Shown here one piece after another: positions 35,452 through 44,652 of a DNA stretch of 64,000 bases (its first letter is position 1; each line of letters opens with the position of its first letter). Origin of the DNA: Parabacteroides johnsonii DSM 18315 (lineage in GTDB: Bacteria > Bacteroidota > Bacteroidia > Bacteroidales > Tannerellaceae); NCBI RefSeq assembly GCF_025151045.1, contig NZ_CP102285.1, positions 1,612,001 to 1,676,000 of the forward strand, written 5' to 3'. The notes below the pieces were generated by a model, which searched no databases, was not told the DNA's origin, and was given only the letters and a program-made list of their open reading frames with translations. A program made the translations under genes and the position numbers.

Positions 35452-36471
35452 TTAAGAGAATAATTTTACTTTTCTGAATATACGGTTCTTGCGATCCAGC
35501 GTCATGAAATCCACCAAAAGCAGAATCAATGCAATCCAGGCAAACGTCTGGAAACGTTCGTCATATTCCGAATAGACTTTGCTGTCCAGTTCCGATTTAT
35601 TCATCTTATCGATCTCTTTTTGAAGTGCACGAAGCGCAGAATTGGTGTTGTCGGCCCGGACATACGTCCCATGACCGGCAGCCGCAATCTCCTGGCACAT
35701 CTCTTCATTCAGTTTCGTGATCACCACATTTCCATCCTTGTCCTTCATGTAGTTGTTGCTACCGTCCACCGGGATCGGAGAACCTTTCGGGTCGCCCATA
35801 CCGACAATGTTTACATGAATACCTTTTTCTGCTGCTGCGGCAGCTGCTTTCACGGCATCGTCTTCGTGGTTCTCACCATCGGTAATCAGGATAATCGCCT
35901 TGTCAGATGTCTCGCTCGGCGTAAAGGAACGTACAGCCAGGTTGATGGCAGCCCCGATAGCCGTACCTTGTGTCGACACCATCGACGGGTTGATGGATGA
36001 AAGGAACATCTTGGCCGAGACATAATCGGATGTGATAGGGAGCTGCGTGAAAGCATCTCCTGCGAAAACGATCAGTCCGACCTTATCATTCGAAAAGCCG
36101 TCGGTCAGTTTGGACAACATCTGTTTGGCTTTGGACAAACGATCGGGCGAAACATCTTCCGCCAACATCGAATTGGATACGTCCAGACAAACCATGATCT
36201 CCACTCCCTGACGCTTCACTGTCTCCAGTTTGGAACCGAACTGTGGCCCGGCCATAACTATGATAACCATCGTAATGGCTCCGAACAACAGCCAAAACTT
36301 CAGATGCTGACGTTTGGGAGAAACCTCCGGCATCAACTCTGCCAACAATTCAGGATTACCATATTTCTTTATTGCCTTCTTCTTCAAGACGATTGCATAC
36401 ACATAGAATGCAACCAGTACGGGAAGCAAGAAGAACAAGTATAAAAAGTCCGGATGTGCAAAACGAAACAT
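35452..36471 (-). CDS. batB: BatB: von Willebrand A membrane protein
   Basis: This 339-residue protein has two N-terminal membrane helices (about 9-27 and 58-76), a VWA domain (about 90-300) with the MIDAS motif DVSNS (DxSxS) and ITDGENHED, and a C-terminal helix (about 310-328). It likely forms a complex with BatA under MoxR control. It follows batA after 13 bases. Confidence 0.9.
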   Translation of the reverse strand: MFRFAHPDFLYLFFLLPVLVAFYVYAIVLKKKAIKKYGNPELLAELMPEVSPKRQHLKFWLLFGAITMVIIVMAGPQFGSKLETVKRQGVEIMVCLDVSNSMLAEDVSPDRLSKAKQMLSKLTDGFSNDKVGLIVFAGDAFTQLPITSDYVSAKMFLSSINPSMVSTQGTAIGAAINLAVRSFTPSETSDKAIILITDGENHEDDAVKAAAAAAEKGIHVNIVGMGDPKGSPIPVDGSNNYMKDKDGNVVITKLNEEMCQEIAAAGHGTYVRADNTNSALRALQKEIDKMNKSELDSKVYSEYDERFQTFAWIALILLLVDFMTLDRKNRIFRKVKLFS

Positions 36472-36484
36472 AAGCCTTTTATAT

Positions 36485-37471
36485 TTACGGTATATTTCTT
36501 AACAATGTATTTCTCAATAATATCTCGACCAGCAACAGTGAGAACAGCAGGATCGCCCAATTCTTGTACTCTTCCTGCTTTTTACTATATTCCTGTACGC
36601 TGATCTTTGTCTTCTCCATCTTGTCGATTTCCGAATAGATCTCCTTCAGACTGGCGTTGTCCGTCGCACGGAAATATTGCCCGCCGGTCGTAGCTGCGAT
36701 CTGTTTCAGAGTCGGTTCGTCGATCTCCACATCGACATCCATATACTGGACACCGAAAGCGGTCTGGAACGGATAAGGCGCCTTGCCCTGCGTTCCGACA
36801 CCGATCGTATAAACACGTACGCCGAACGTCTTGGCAATCTCGGCAGCCGTCACCGGAGCGATCTCGCCCTGGTTGTTTACACCATCCGTCAACAGGATAA
36901 TAACCTTCGACTTGGCCTGGCTGTCCTTGATACGGCTGACAGCATTCGCCAACCCCAGACCGATCGCCGTCCCATCCTGGATGATACCCGGCTGGACATC
37001 CTTGAAGAGGTTCAACAGGACCGTATGGTCCGTCGTCAACGGACATTGCGTGAAACTCTCCGCCGCAAATACGACCAACCCGATATTATCGTTCGGACGG
37101 CCGTTGATAAAAGCGGACGCCACATCTTTGGACGCTTCCAGACGATTCGGTTTCAAGTCCTGCGCCATCATACTGGTCGAGATATCCATTGCCAGCACGA
37201 TGTCGATGCCTTCCGTCGAAGAGTTCTGCCAACTGTTGGTCGACTGCGGACGCGCCAATATCACGATAAGGACAGCCACCGCCGCCATACGCAAGATGAA
37301 AGGGACATGCCTGAGCCAGACTTTCCAGGAGCTTGCTCCCGGAGCATCGAAACCTTCCGTAGACGATACCTGCAAACTTGCCTGATTCTTGCTCAGTTTG
37401 TAGACGTACCATCCGATCATCGGGATCAGCAATAATAACAAATACAGATATGTAGGATTTGCAAATATCAT
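36485..37471 (-). CDS. batA: BatA: von Willebrand A membrane protein
   Basis: This 328-residue protein has the same plan as batB: N-terminal helices (about 7-25 and 55-72), a VWA domain with MIDAS DISTS and LTDGVNNQG, and a C-terminal helix (about 306-322). Gene order and the DISTS motif with the metal-binding Asp support BatA. It is preceded by the accessory membrane gene with a single base between stop and start. Confidence 0.9.
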   Translation of the reverse strand: MIFANPTYLYLLLLLIPMIGWYVYKLSKNQASLQVSSTEGFDAPGASSWKVWLRHVPFILRMAAVAVLIVILARPQSTNSWQNSSTEGIDIVLAMDISTSMMAQDLKPNRLEASKDVASAFINGRPNDNIGLVVFAAESFTQCPLTTDHTVLLNLFKDVQPGIIQDGTAIGLGLANAVSRIKDSQAKSKVIILLTDGVNNQGEIAPVTAAEIAKTFGVRVYTIGVGTQGKAPYPFQTAFGVQYMDVDVEIDEPTLKQIAATTGGQYFRATDNASLKEIYSEIDKMEKTKISVQEYSKKQEEYKNWAILLFSLLLVEILLRNTLLRNIP

Positions 37472-37472
37472 C

Positions 37473-38489
37473 TTATTCTTTACTTATATTTGAATCATTC
37501 TTTTCTACAGGCTTTACTTCACCTTCCACCTTTTCACCTTCTCCGGGAACGGGAATCTCTTCCACCTTCGTCTGGTTAATGAACAAATAAGCGTTCATCA
37601 AGCTCAAATCGTTTTCATCGGGCAGCGGATTCATCTTCGCGAACTTCACGAAATCAGCCAGTTGCATGATCTGTTTCAGGCTTTCATAGACAGAAGTCGC
37701 TTCTTCCTGCTTGCGGATGATATCAAGTATCTCACCGGAAGTCATTTCCATCGCATTGATACCGAAACGATCCACAATATAACGGCGCAACGTATCCGTA
37801 ATCAAGGTATAATACTCCTTGCTGCGCCCCTGTTGCCAGAGTTTCTGCTGCTTGATCTCGTCGAGTTCCTTGATCGCCTGTTCGTGAGGCGGAAGTTTCG
37901 GTTCCGGCTTCTTGAACGGCAGGATGGATTGACGGTTACGCATACGTTTGATCACGTAGGCAACCACACAAATCAGGAACAGAGTCAGCAACACGCCGAA
38001 TATCCAGGGATAGTAATCGGCCAATACAAAAGGCGGCTTCCAGACGCTTTTGATATCGTAAAACTCCTCCGGTTTGTCAGCATTGACAGGAACTGTCGAC
38101 ACCTTCAAGGCCACCTGGTTGGAGTAAACGGTATCCGCCCCATCGATCACCATGAATGGAGGCAACAGATAAAGGGAAGAGTCGAAAGAGGTCACCAGCA
38201 AGTCCTGCTTGATCAGCAGGCGGTCGTTTTCGATCAAGGTGGAGTCCGCTTTCGGAATTTCCAGCACCTCCACTCCTGCCATCAACGTGTCACGCGGGAT
38301 GACAAGCTGGACGGCCTTATCTTTGTCTGTCGTTACCGTCAAATGTAAAACAGTCTGCTCTCCGATCAGTATAGCAGCAGAATCGACACGGACGTCAACG
38401 AGTGCCTGCTGCGCATACGCTTTCCCGCCGGACAGGAACGTTCCACCGGCAAGTGCAAGTAACAGAATGCTTTTCTTTATTAATTTCAT
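37473..38489 (-). CDS. Bat-operon accessory membrane protein
   Basis: This 338-residue protein has a signal peptide (about 1-26), an extracytoplasmic beta-rich domain (about 28-150), one membrane helix (about 165-185) and a cytoplasmic C-terminal half. The tail contains YYTLITDTLRRYIVDRFGI, similar to BatD tails. Such a gene commonly lies between the DUF58 gene and batA in this operon type, and no catalytic motif is visible. It probably helps anchor or assemble the BatA/BatB complex. A Pro/Glu/Lys-rich stretch ends the protein. Confidence 0.8.
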   Translation of the reverse strand: MKLIKKSILLLALAGGTFLSGGKAYAQQALVDVRVDSAAILIGEQTVLHLTVTTDKDKAVQLVIPRDTLMAGVEVLEIPKADSTLIENDRLLIKQDLLVTSFDSSLYLLPPFMVIDGADTVYSNQVALKVSTVPVNADKPEEFYDIKSVWKPPFVLADYYPWIFGVLLTLFLICVVAYVIKRMRNRQSILPFKKPEPKLPPHEQAIKELDEIKQQKLWQQGRSKEYYTLITDTLRRYIVDRFGINAMEMTSGEILDIIRKQEEATSVYESLKQIMQLADFVKFAKMNPLPDENDLSLMNAYLFINQTKVEEIPVPGEGEKVEGEVKPVEKNDSNISKE

Positions 38490-38498
38490 TTGTTTGCT

Positions 38499-39368
38499 TT
38501 AATTACGTTTGTCAAAAAGAGCAATCAATGCTTTCACATAATCATCTTCCGTACGGACAGAGACCGAATCGACACGACATTTCTTAAACGAATCGCTCAT
38601 AGCAGCCTGCCGGCGGTCCCACCATTCCTTGTAGGCGGCCCGTACACGGGCGGAAGAACTGTCTATCCAGCGTTCCTGTCCGGTCTCCGCATCCTTGATC
38701 TTCATCAACCCTACAGCCGGTAATTCCGTCTCGCGGCGGTCATACACCTGTATGGCCACCACGTCATGTTTGCGGTTGGCGATGGTCAAGGCATCCTTGA
38801 AACCATCCTTGTCGATAAAGTCGGAGATCAGGAAAGCCGTACAGCGCTTCTTGATCGCATTGGTCAGATATTTCAATGCCTGTGCAATATTGGTCTGCTT
38901 TTTATCCGGCTGGAAGTCGATCAGTTCGCGAATGATATACAAGATATGTTTCTTCCCTTTCTGGGGAGGAATAAACTTCTCGATCTTGTCGGAGAAGAAC
39001 ACCACGCCAATCTTGTCGTTGTTCTGGATAGCCGAAAAGGCTAATGTCGCAGCGATCTCCGTAATGACTTCTTTCTTCATTACATTCACAGAACCAAAGT
39101 CCCTACTCCCCGACACGTCGATCAGCAACATCACCGTCAGCTCCCGTTCTTCTTCAAACACCTTCACGTAGGGGCGGACATAACGGGCGGTCACGTTCCA
39201 GTCGATATCGCGGATATCATCTCCGTATTGATACTCGCGCACCTCGCTAAACGCCATACCACGCCCTTTGAACGCAGAATGGTATTGTCCTGCAAAAATA
39301 TTGCGGGACAAGCCACGCGTCTTTATCTCAATCCGTCGAACCTTCTTTAATAGTTCACTTGTTTCCAT
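38499..39368 (-). CDS. DUF58-domain protein
   Basis: This 289-residue protein has the DUF58 core (RGMAFSEVREYQYGDDIRDI, then WNVTARYVRPYVK) and a VWA-like fold with DVSGSRDFGS. It is predicted to be cytoplasmic and is a regular partner of MoxR-type ATPases. The ATG at 39368 is preferred: the longer frame translates the adjacent heptamer repeats (residues like NFQLSTLNFQLN), which is not a real N-terminus. Confidence 0.9.
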   Translation of the reverse strand: METSELLKKVRRIEIKTRGLSRNIFAGQYHSAFKGRGMAFSEVREYQYGDDIRDIDWNVTARYVRPYVKVFEEERELTVMLLIDVSGSRDFGSVNVMKKEVITEIAATLAFSAIQNNDKIGVVFFSDKIEKFIPPQKGKKHILYIIRELIDFQPDKKQTNIAQALKYLTNAIKKRCTAFLISDFIDKDGFKDALTIANRKHDVVAIQVYDRRETELPAVGLMKIKDAETGQERWIDSSSARVRAAYKEWWDRRQAAMSDSFKKCRVDSVSVRTEDDYVKALIALFDKRN

Positions 39369-39375
39369 ATTATTC

Positions 39376-39470
39376 AGTTGAAAGTTGAGAGTTGAAAGTT
39401 GAAAGTTAATAAGAGAGCTAAAAACGGGCTGCTTACGCAACTTTCAACTCTCAACTTTCAACTTTCAACT
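39376..39470. repeat. Heptamer-type inverted repeat between moxR and the DUF58 gene
   Basis: Two 32-base arms at 39376-39407 and 39439-39470 are built from GTTGAAA and GTTGAGA units in one orientation and their complements in the other, around a 31-base centre. They lie inside the operon, immediately after the moxR stop. Confidence 0.75.
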
Positions 39471-39472
39471 AT

Positions 39473-40468
39473 TTAGGGGACTTCGACTTTGTTCAGAATT
39501 TCGCTGATCACCTCTTCGGATGTCAGGTTATTGGCTTCCGCTTCGTAGCTCAAACCGATACGGTGACGCATCACGTCGTGACATACGGCACGGATATCTT
39601 CGGGGATCACATACCCTCTGCGTTTGATAAAGGCATACGCACGGGCGGCCAGCGCCAAACTGATGGATGCACGCGGAGAGGCACCGAAAGAGATCATGTT
39701 AGACAGGTTTGCCAAACCATGTTCCTGCGGGAAGCGGGTAGCAAACACGATATCTACGATATAGCGTTCGATCTTTTCGTCCAGATAAACCTCACGGACC
39801 ACCTTGCGGGCTTCGAGGATCTCCTCTTTCGTCAGGATCGGTTTGATGTCCGGCTTCACTCCGGAGATATTCTGACGGATAATCAGCTTTTCCTCTTCTT
39901 TCTTCGGATAGTTGATGATGACCTTCAGCATGAAACGGTCTACCTGTGCTTCAGGCAGCGGATAGGTTCCTTCCTGCTCGATCGGGTTCTGGGTTGCCAT
40001 TACCAGGAAAGGAGACGGCAACTTGTATGTATTTTCGCTGATTGTCACCTGACGTTCCTGCATCGCTTCCAGAAGGGCGCTCTGCACCTTTGCCGGAGCA
40101 CGGTTGATTTCATCCGCCAATACAAAATTAGCGAAGACGGGACCTTGTTTGACTTGGAATTCTTCGCTTTTCTGACTATAGATCATTGTACCGATCACGT
40201 CGGCCGGCAGCAAGTCCGGCGTAAACTGAATACGGCTGTATTTCGCATCGATCAATGATGCCAGTGTCTTAATAGCCAATGTCTTTGCCAATCCCGGCAC
40301 ACCTTCCAGCAGGATATGGCCATCTGAAAGCAGACCGATCAATAACGATTCAACCAAATGTTTCTGTCCAACAATTACCTGGTCCATACCCATCGTAATC
40401 ATGTTCACAAACGAACTTTTACTTTCAATTCGCTCGTTCAACTCACGAATGTCTACTGTCTGACTCAT
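39473..40468 (-). CDS. MoxR-family AAA+ ATPase
   Basis: This 331-residue protein has Walker A GVPGLAKT, Walker B VLADEINRA, the sensor FLVMATQNPIEQEGTYPLPEAQVDRF and a C-terminal lid domain. MoxR ATPases act as chaperones that remodel or activate VWA proteins, here presumably BatA and BatB. It is the first gene of the long leftward operon ending with the PAP2 gene, with a -7 box 53 bases upstream of the ATG. Confidence 0.94.
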   Translation of the reverse strand: MSQTVDIRELNERIESKSSFVNMITMGMDQVIVGQKHLVESLLIGLLSDGHILLEGVPGLAKTLAIKTLASLIDAKYSRIQFTPDLLPADVIGTMIYSQKSEEFQVKQGPVFANFVLADEINRAPAKVQSALLEAMQERQVTISENTYKLPSPFLVMATQNPIEQEGTYPLPEAQVDRFMLKVIINYPKKEEEKLIIRQNISGVKPDIKPILTKEEILEARKVVREVYLDEKIERYIVDIVFATRFPQEHGLANLSNMISFGASPRASISLALAARAYAFIKRRGYVIPEDIRAVCHDVMRHRIGLSYEAEANNLTSEEVISEILNKVEVP

Positions 40469-40520
40469 AGATTTTCTTCAATTATATTGTTATTATTTTT
40501 ACTTGCTTTTTTAAGATGCA

Positions 40521-40528
40521 CAAAATTA
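40521..40528 (-). promoter_or_regulatory. Predicted -7 box for the moxR-bat operon
   Basis: On the minus strand TAATTTTG matches TAnnTTTG, 53 bases before the moxR ATG. Confidence 0.5.
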
Positions 40529-40624
40529 GAAATGTTAAATTCGTATCCTGCACTTTCGCAGTTAAATAATACTAACCTGCGCAGAACTATTTTGTTTTAT
40601 TTTACTTAAAAGGGAGAGTTTTCG

Positions 40625-41893
40625 TTACAGTTTGCCACTCAGTATCTCAGTCTGGCGGGCAGCGGCTTTTTCGACGGAAGAACGGTCACGACGGTCGATG
40701 CCATACGTTTCCGGTGCAGGCACCTCAATCACAGTGCCGATAGGCACGTTATTCGGGTCTTTAATGATGGCTTTGTTATATTCATACAGATATACCCAGA
40801 ACAATTTGCTCCCGTAATATTTCAACGAGATCAGCGTCAGGCGGCTTCCCGGCTCGATCTTGACACGGGCAATGACTTTAGGCGAAGCAGTTTCAGACTT
40901 TACCTTCGTATCCGGTGAACCGGCATGAGGAGCCAATACAGGCTCTTCTGCTTCCGGAGAACTCATATCCGGCAATTTAGAAAGCGTGTCTTCCGGTAAA
41001 GGAGCGGCATCATCCCTGACCACAACAGTATCTTCCCTCAAAGAGATGGAATCTCCTACAGCAGCACGATTCTTCCAAACAGCCACTTTCTTTTTTAAAT
41101 CAAGCATATCCTTGGCTTCTTTGGAAAAAAAGAAAACATTCAAGGACAAACAAAGACCAAAACAGGCCAGAAAGATAACAATCACCCAAATAATCAATTT
41201 CAGTTTATTCCGGGACATATCCACACCTACGCTTGTTTCCGAATAGCGAGCTACTTCATCCTCTTCTTCTTTAACGGAGCAAACGGGTTGGTCTACTACC
41301 GGTATCTCCCGGGCTTCTTCAAATGTTTCAGAAGTTTTTTCAAGGCTTTCAGCAGGTTTCAATATATCAGGAGTTTCTGACACCTCATCAGTTTCCGAGA
41401 CTCCCTGACTTCCTATATCTTCTGAAGCTTCCTGGATTTCAGGAGTATCAAGAGCCTCTTCTTCCTGAAGCAAACGATTCTCTTCAGGTATCACCTCCTC
41501 GACCGATTCATCTTCCGTTTCTTTTATTTCCGGTTCATCCGACACGATATCCATATCGGTAAAATCGACATTCTCGCCCAGTTCGGTCGTTTCAAAAAAA
41601 GAGAACGGCTTATTGACAAGCTCCCGCAGTTCCTTATCCGGCAGAAAGGAAAACTTATAATGTTCCGGGATTACAAAACGTTCCCCCGTATTCACATGGA
41701 TGCTTTCACGCTTCTCCACCGGAATAATTTTAAAAGTGCCGAGACCTTTGACCTTTACCAGCTTATCCGTATAGACACCTTCCGATACGACCGCTATGAA
41801 TTCCCTTAAAAAGCGCTCGGAACTATTCTTGTCCTTGCCTGTATATTCGGCCAACAGACCGGCTAAATCCTGTATCGTCAGCCGGTTATTCAT
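40625..41893 (-). CDS. HU-like domain joined to a transmembrane helix and a LysM-like domain
   Basis: This 422-residue protein has three parts: an HU/IHF-type domain (about 1-95, with KVKGLGTFKI and HVNTGERFVIPEHYKFSFLP), a Glu-rich acidic linker (about 100-222), one membrane helix (about 232-252), and after a second linker a LysM-like domain (about 347-393, SLKYYGSKLFWVYLYEYNK and PNNVPIGTVIEVP). With the N-terminus inside, the HU part faces DNA and the LysM part faces the peptidoglycan. It overlaps the upstream HU gene by 8 bases, so both are made together. Function unknown; a tether between nucleoid and wall is an inference. Confidence 0.82.
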   Translation of the reverse strand: MNNRLTIQDLAGLLAEYTGKDKNSSERFLREFIAVVSEGVYTDKLVKVKGLGTFKIIPVEKRESIHVNTGERFVIPEHYKFSFLPDKELRELVNKPFSFFETTELGENVDFTDMDIVSDEPEIKETEDESVEEVIPEENRLLQEEEALDTPEIQEASEDIGSQGVSETDEVSETPDILKPAESLEKTSETFEEAREIPVVDQPVCSVKEEEDEVARYSETSVGVDMSRNKLKLIIWVIVIFLACFGLCLSLNVFFFSKEAKDMLDLKKKVAVWKNRAAVGDSISLREDTVVVRDDAAPLPEDTLSKLPDMSSPEAEEPVLAPHAGSPDTKVKSETASPKVIARVKIEPGSRLTLISLKYYGSKLFWVYLYEYNKAIIKDPNNVPIGTVIEVPAPETYGIDRRDRSSVEKAAARQTEILSGKL

Positions 41894-42188
41894 GGTCGCC
41901 TAATTCTTTTAGTTTATTCTTGACTGTCGTTCCGGGTTTAAACACCGGAACGAGCTTGGGAGGGACTAAATACCGTTTGCCGTTTGAAGGATTGACCGAG
42001 ATCCGTTCCGCTTTCTTTTTCACCTCGAATTGGCCGAAACCCTGCAAATAGATGGTGTCGTTGTCTACCAGACGCGAACTGACGACGGAACTCAGGACAG
42101 AAAGCGTTTCGGCGACTTCCTGTGCAGTCCAGCCCATACGAGCGGCAAGTTCAGTAACCAGTTCCTTATTTTTCATATCCGCGTCCAT
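41886..42188 (-). CDS. HU-family DNA-binding protein
   Basis: This 100-residue protein is a single HU/IHF-like domain: ELVTELAARMGWTAQEVAET helix pair, LQGFGQFEVKKK turn, and a beta arm SVNPSNGKRYLVPPKLVPVF. It resembles the HU domain of the next gene and may form a heterodimer with it. The start at 42188 is kept; an ATG four codons downstream is an alternative. Confidence 0.87.
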   Translation of the reverse strand: MDADMKNKELVTELAARMGWTAQEVAETLSVLSSVVSSRLVDNDTIYLQGFGQFEVKKKAERISVNPSNGKRYLVPPKLVPVFKPGTTVKNKLKELGDHE

Positions 42189-42259
42189 TAATAGATTATG
42201 CAGCTATATTAGTTATTTTTTCGTAAACCGACAAACATCTTTGCAGTTTTTATATCAAA

Positions 42260-43555
42260 TTAAAGTACGCTTCCATACAGGTCGAAAGCCTGCGCATCGT
42301 CAATCCGTACGTTATAAAACGTTCCGGGGATCAACGGCTTCTCTTTAGAAACAAGAATCTCCGGATCGACCTCCGGTGAATCGAATTCCGTACGGCCGAC
42401 ATAGAAGTCGTCTTCCTCCCGATCGATCATCACCTTGAATTCCTTTCCGATCTTGGAGCCGTTCACTTCGGCCGAAATACCTTCCTGTATGCGCATCAGA
42501 TAGTCCAACCGGTCTTGTTTGACGTCCGGATCGATATCATCGGTATAATGTTTAAACGAATAGGTTCCTTCCTCATGGCTGTAAGCAAAGGCGCCCATAC
42601 GTTCGAAGCGGGCTTCCTTTACGAACTCGACCAGCTCTTCAAAATCCTGCTCGGTTTCCCCCGGATGGCCGACCATCAAGGTTGTACGCAGATGGATGCC
42701 GGGAACTTCCTCCCGCATCCGGCGTATCAAGGCATACGTTTCTTCTTTCGTGATGTTACGGCGCATTTTCTTCAACATCGGGTCACTGATATGTTGAAGG
42801 GCGATATCCATATATTTGCAGACATTATCGCGTTCGCGCATCACCCTGAGCAAATCATAAGGGAAATGGGACGGATAGCCATAATGCAAGCGAATCCATT
42901 CCACTCCCGGAATATCGGAGATGCGCTCCACCAGTTCCGGCAACGCATGGCGTTTATACAGATCCAAACCATAATAGGTCAAATCCTGGGCGATCACCTG
43001 AAATTCTTTCACACCCTGTTTCACCAACAGGCGGACTTCTTTCTCGATTTCTTCCATCGGTATGGACTGGTAACGCCCCGTACTGATCGGAATGGCGCAA
43101 TACGAACAGGTGCGGTCACACCCTTCGGCGATCTTCAGGTAGGCATAGTGCCGGGGAGTCGTCAAAACACGGTCGGCAGCCAATTCCCGGTGGTAGGATT
43201 TACCCAAATCGTTCAACAGTTCTTTCCAATTGAACTTTCCATAGAAACGATCGACTTCCGGTAACTCATTTTCCAAGTCTTTCAGGAACCGTTCGGAAAG
43301 ACATCCCATGACAAACAATTTACCGATCTTCCCTTTCTTCTTGGCCTCTCCCAGATCGAGTATCATATTAATCGACTCTTCCTGGGCATCTCCGATGAAA
43401 CCGCAGGTATTCACAACAACGATTTCACCGTTAATCTTATGGGGGTCATGTTCGACGGTATATCCGTTCGCTACGAACTGGCGCATAAGCTGCTCCGAAT
43501 CCACCAGGTTCTTTGAACATCCCAGTGTTATAATATCTACCTTATTTTTCCTCAT
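42260..43555 (-). CDS. rimO: Ribosomal protein S12 methylthiotransferase
   Basis: This 431-residue protein is a methylthiotransferase with an N-terminal UPF0004 domain (ITLGCSKNLVDSEQL and VNTCGFIGDAQEES with cluster Cys residues), the radical-SAM motif CDRTCSYC near residue 150 and a C-terminal TRAM domain (about 365-430). It adds a methylthio group to an Asp of ribosomal protein S12. The GCSKN and AEGCDRTCSYCAIP patterns point to RimO rather than MiaB. Confidence 0.93.
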   Translation of the reverse strand: MRKNKVDIITLGCSKNLVDSEQLMRQFVANGYTVEHDPHKINGEIVVVNTCGFIGDAQEESINMILDLGEAKKKGKIGKLFVMGCLSERFLKDLENELPEVDRFYGKFNWKELLNDLGKSYHRELAADRVLTTPRHYAYLKIAEGCDRTCSYCAIPISTGRYQSIPMEEIEKEVRLLVKQGVKEFQVIAQDLTYYGLDLYKRHALPELVERISDIPGVEWIRLHYGYPSHFPYDLLRVMRERDNVCKYMDIALQHISDPMLKKMRRNITKEETYALIRRMREEVPGIHLRTTLMVGHPGETEQDFEELVEFVKEARFERMGAFAYSHEEGTYSFKHYTDDIDPDVKQDRLDYLMRIQEGISAEVNGSKIGKEFKVMIDREEDDFYVGRTEFDSPEVDPEILVSKEKPLIPGTFYNVRIDDAQAFDLYGSVL

Positions 43556-43575
43556 ATATTATGGTACAACTCCCT

Positions 43576-44529
43576 TTATTCTCCGAAAAGGGAGTTTACA
43601 AATTCTTTTCTATTGAAAACCTGGAGATCCTCTATTCCTTCTCCCAAGCCGATGTATTTGACAGGGATACGGAAATGATCCGAAATACCGATCACGACGC
43701 CACCTTTGGCTGTTCCGTCCAGTTTGGTAACCGCCAAAGCATTCACCTCGGTTGCAGCCGTAAACTGCTTGGCTTGTTCAAATGCGTTTTGTCCGGTAGA
43801 ACCGTCCAATACCAACAAGACTTCGTGCGGTGCATCGGGAACCACTTTCTTCATCACATTCTTGATCTTGGTCAGCTCGTTCATCAGATTGATCTTGTTA
43901 TGCAGGCGACCGGCGGTATCGATGATCACCACATCCGCCCCGTTCGCCTTTGCCGAACTCAACGTGTCAAATGCCACTGAAGCAGGGTCAGAACCCATCT
44001 TCTGCTTCACGATAGGCACTCCTACCCGTTCGCTCCAAATCACCAATTGCTCTACTGCTGCGGCGCGGAACGTATCGGCTGCTCCCAAATACACATTTTT
44101 ACCGGCCTTCTTGAACTGATAAGCCAGTTTGCCGATCGTGGTCGTCTTGCCTACCCCGTTCACGCCTACGACCATGATGACATACGGCTTCTTGTCTTCC
44201 GGAACCGTAAACGACTCCAGGTCTTCCGTATGATTTTCTGTAAGCAGGGAAGCGATCTCTTCACGCAGGATCGCTGTCAGCTCACTGGTCGTCACGTATT
44301 TGTCTCTGGCTACGCGGTCTTCGATACGGGATATGATTTTCAGTGTAGTATCTACTCCGACATCGGAAGTAATCAGTACTTCTTCCAGATTGTCCAGGAC
44401 TTCGTCGTCCACCTTGCTTTTACCGGCAATGGCTCTGGTAATCTTAGAAAATACATTTTCTTTTGTCTTAGATAACCCCTTGTCCAGAGTTTCCTTTTTT
44501 TCCTTACTGAAAAAGCTAAAAATACCCAT
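43576..44529 (-). CDS. ftsY: Signal recognition particle receptor FtsY
   Basis: This 317-residue SRP-type GTPase has an N domain (about 1-100) and a G domain with GVNGVGKTTTIGKLA, DTFRAAAVEQL, IDTAGRLHNK, TKLDGTAKGG and the closing GLGEGIEDLQVF motif. It receives ribosome-SRP complexes at the inner membrane. The acidic A domain found in E. coli is absent, as usual in Bacteroidetes. Confidence 0.95.
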   Translation of the reverse strand: MGIFSFFSKEKKETLDKGLSKTKENVFSKITRAIAGKSKVDDEVLDNLEEVLITSDVGVDTTLKIISRIEDRVARDKYVTTSELTAILREEIASLLTENHTEDLESFTVPEDKKPYVIMVVGVNGVGKTTTIGKLAYQFKKAGKNVYLGAADTFRAAAVEQLVIWSERVGVPIVKQKMGSDPASVAFDTLSSAKANGADVVIIDTAGRLHNKINLMNELTKIKNVMKKVVPDAPHEVLLVLDGSTGQNAFEQAKQFTAATEVNALAVTKLDGTAKGGVVIGISDHFRIPVKYIGLGEGIEDLQVFNRKEFVNSLFGE

Positions 44530-44581
44530 ACCTTAATTTATTTTTGTTCTTCTTTTGAATGAGTGCGCTAAATTACTAAAT

Positions 44582-44650
44582 AATTGACAATTGACAATTG
44601 ACAATTGACAATTTTATTTGTCACACTCTTTAATTGTCAATTGTCAATTG
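44582..44650. repeat. Heptamer-type inverted repeat between ftsY and nspC
   Basis: AATTGAC units repeat four times in the left arm (44582-44613) and the complement GTCAATT repeats in the right arm (44632-44650). The arms can pair around an 18-base centre. They end three bases before the nspC stop codon. Confidence 0.75.
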
Positions 44651-44652
44651 CT

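Noticed and set aside
36585-37435. Several long frames opposite and in other phases of batA
   Set aside because: G+C-rich codons in this gene avoid stops in other phases; the products are rich in Arg, Gly and Asp without any motif.
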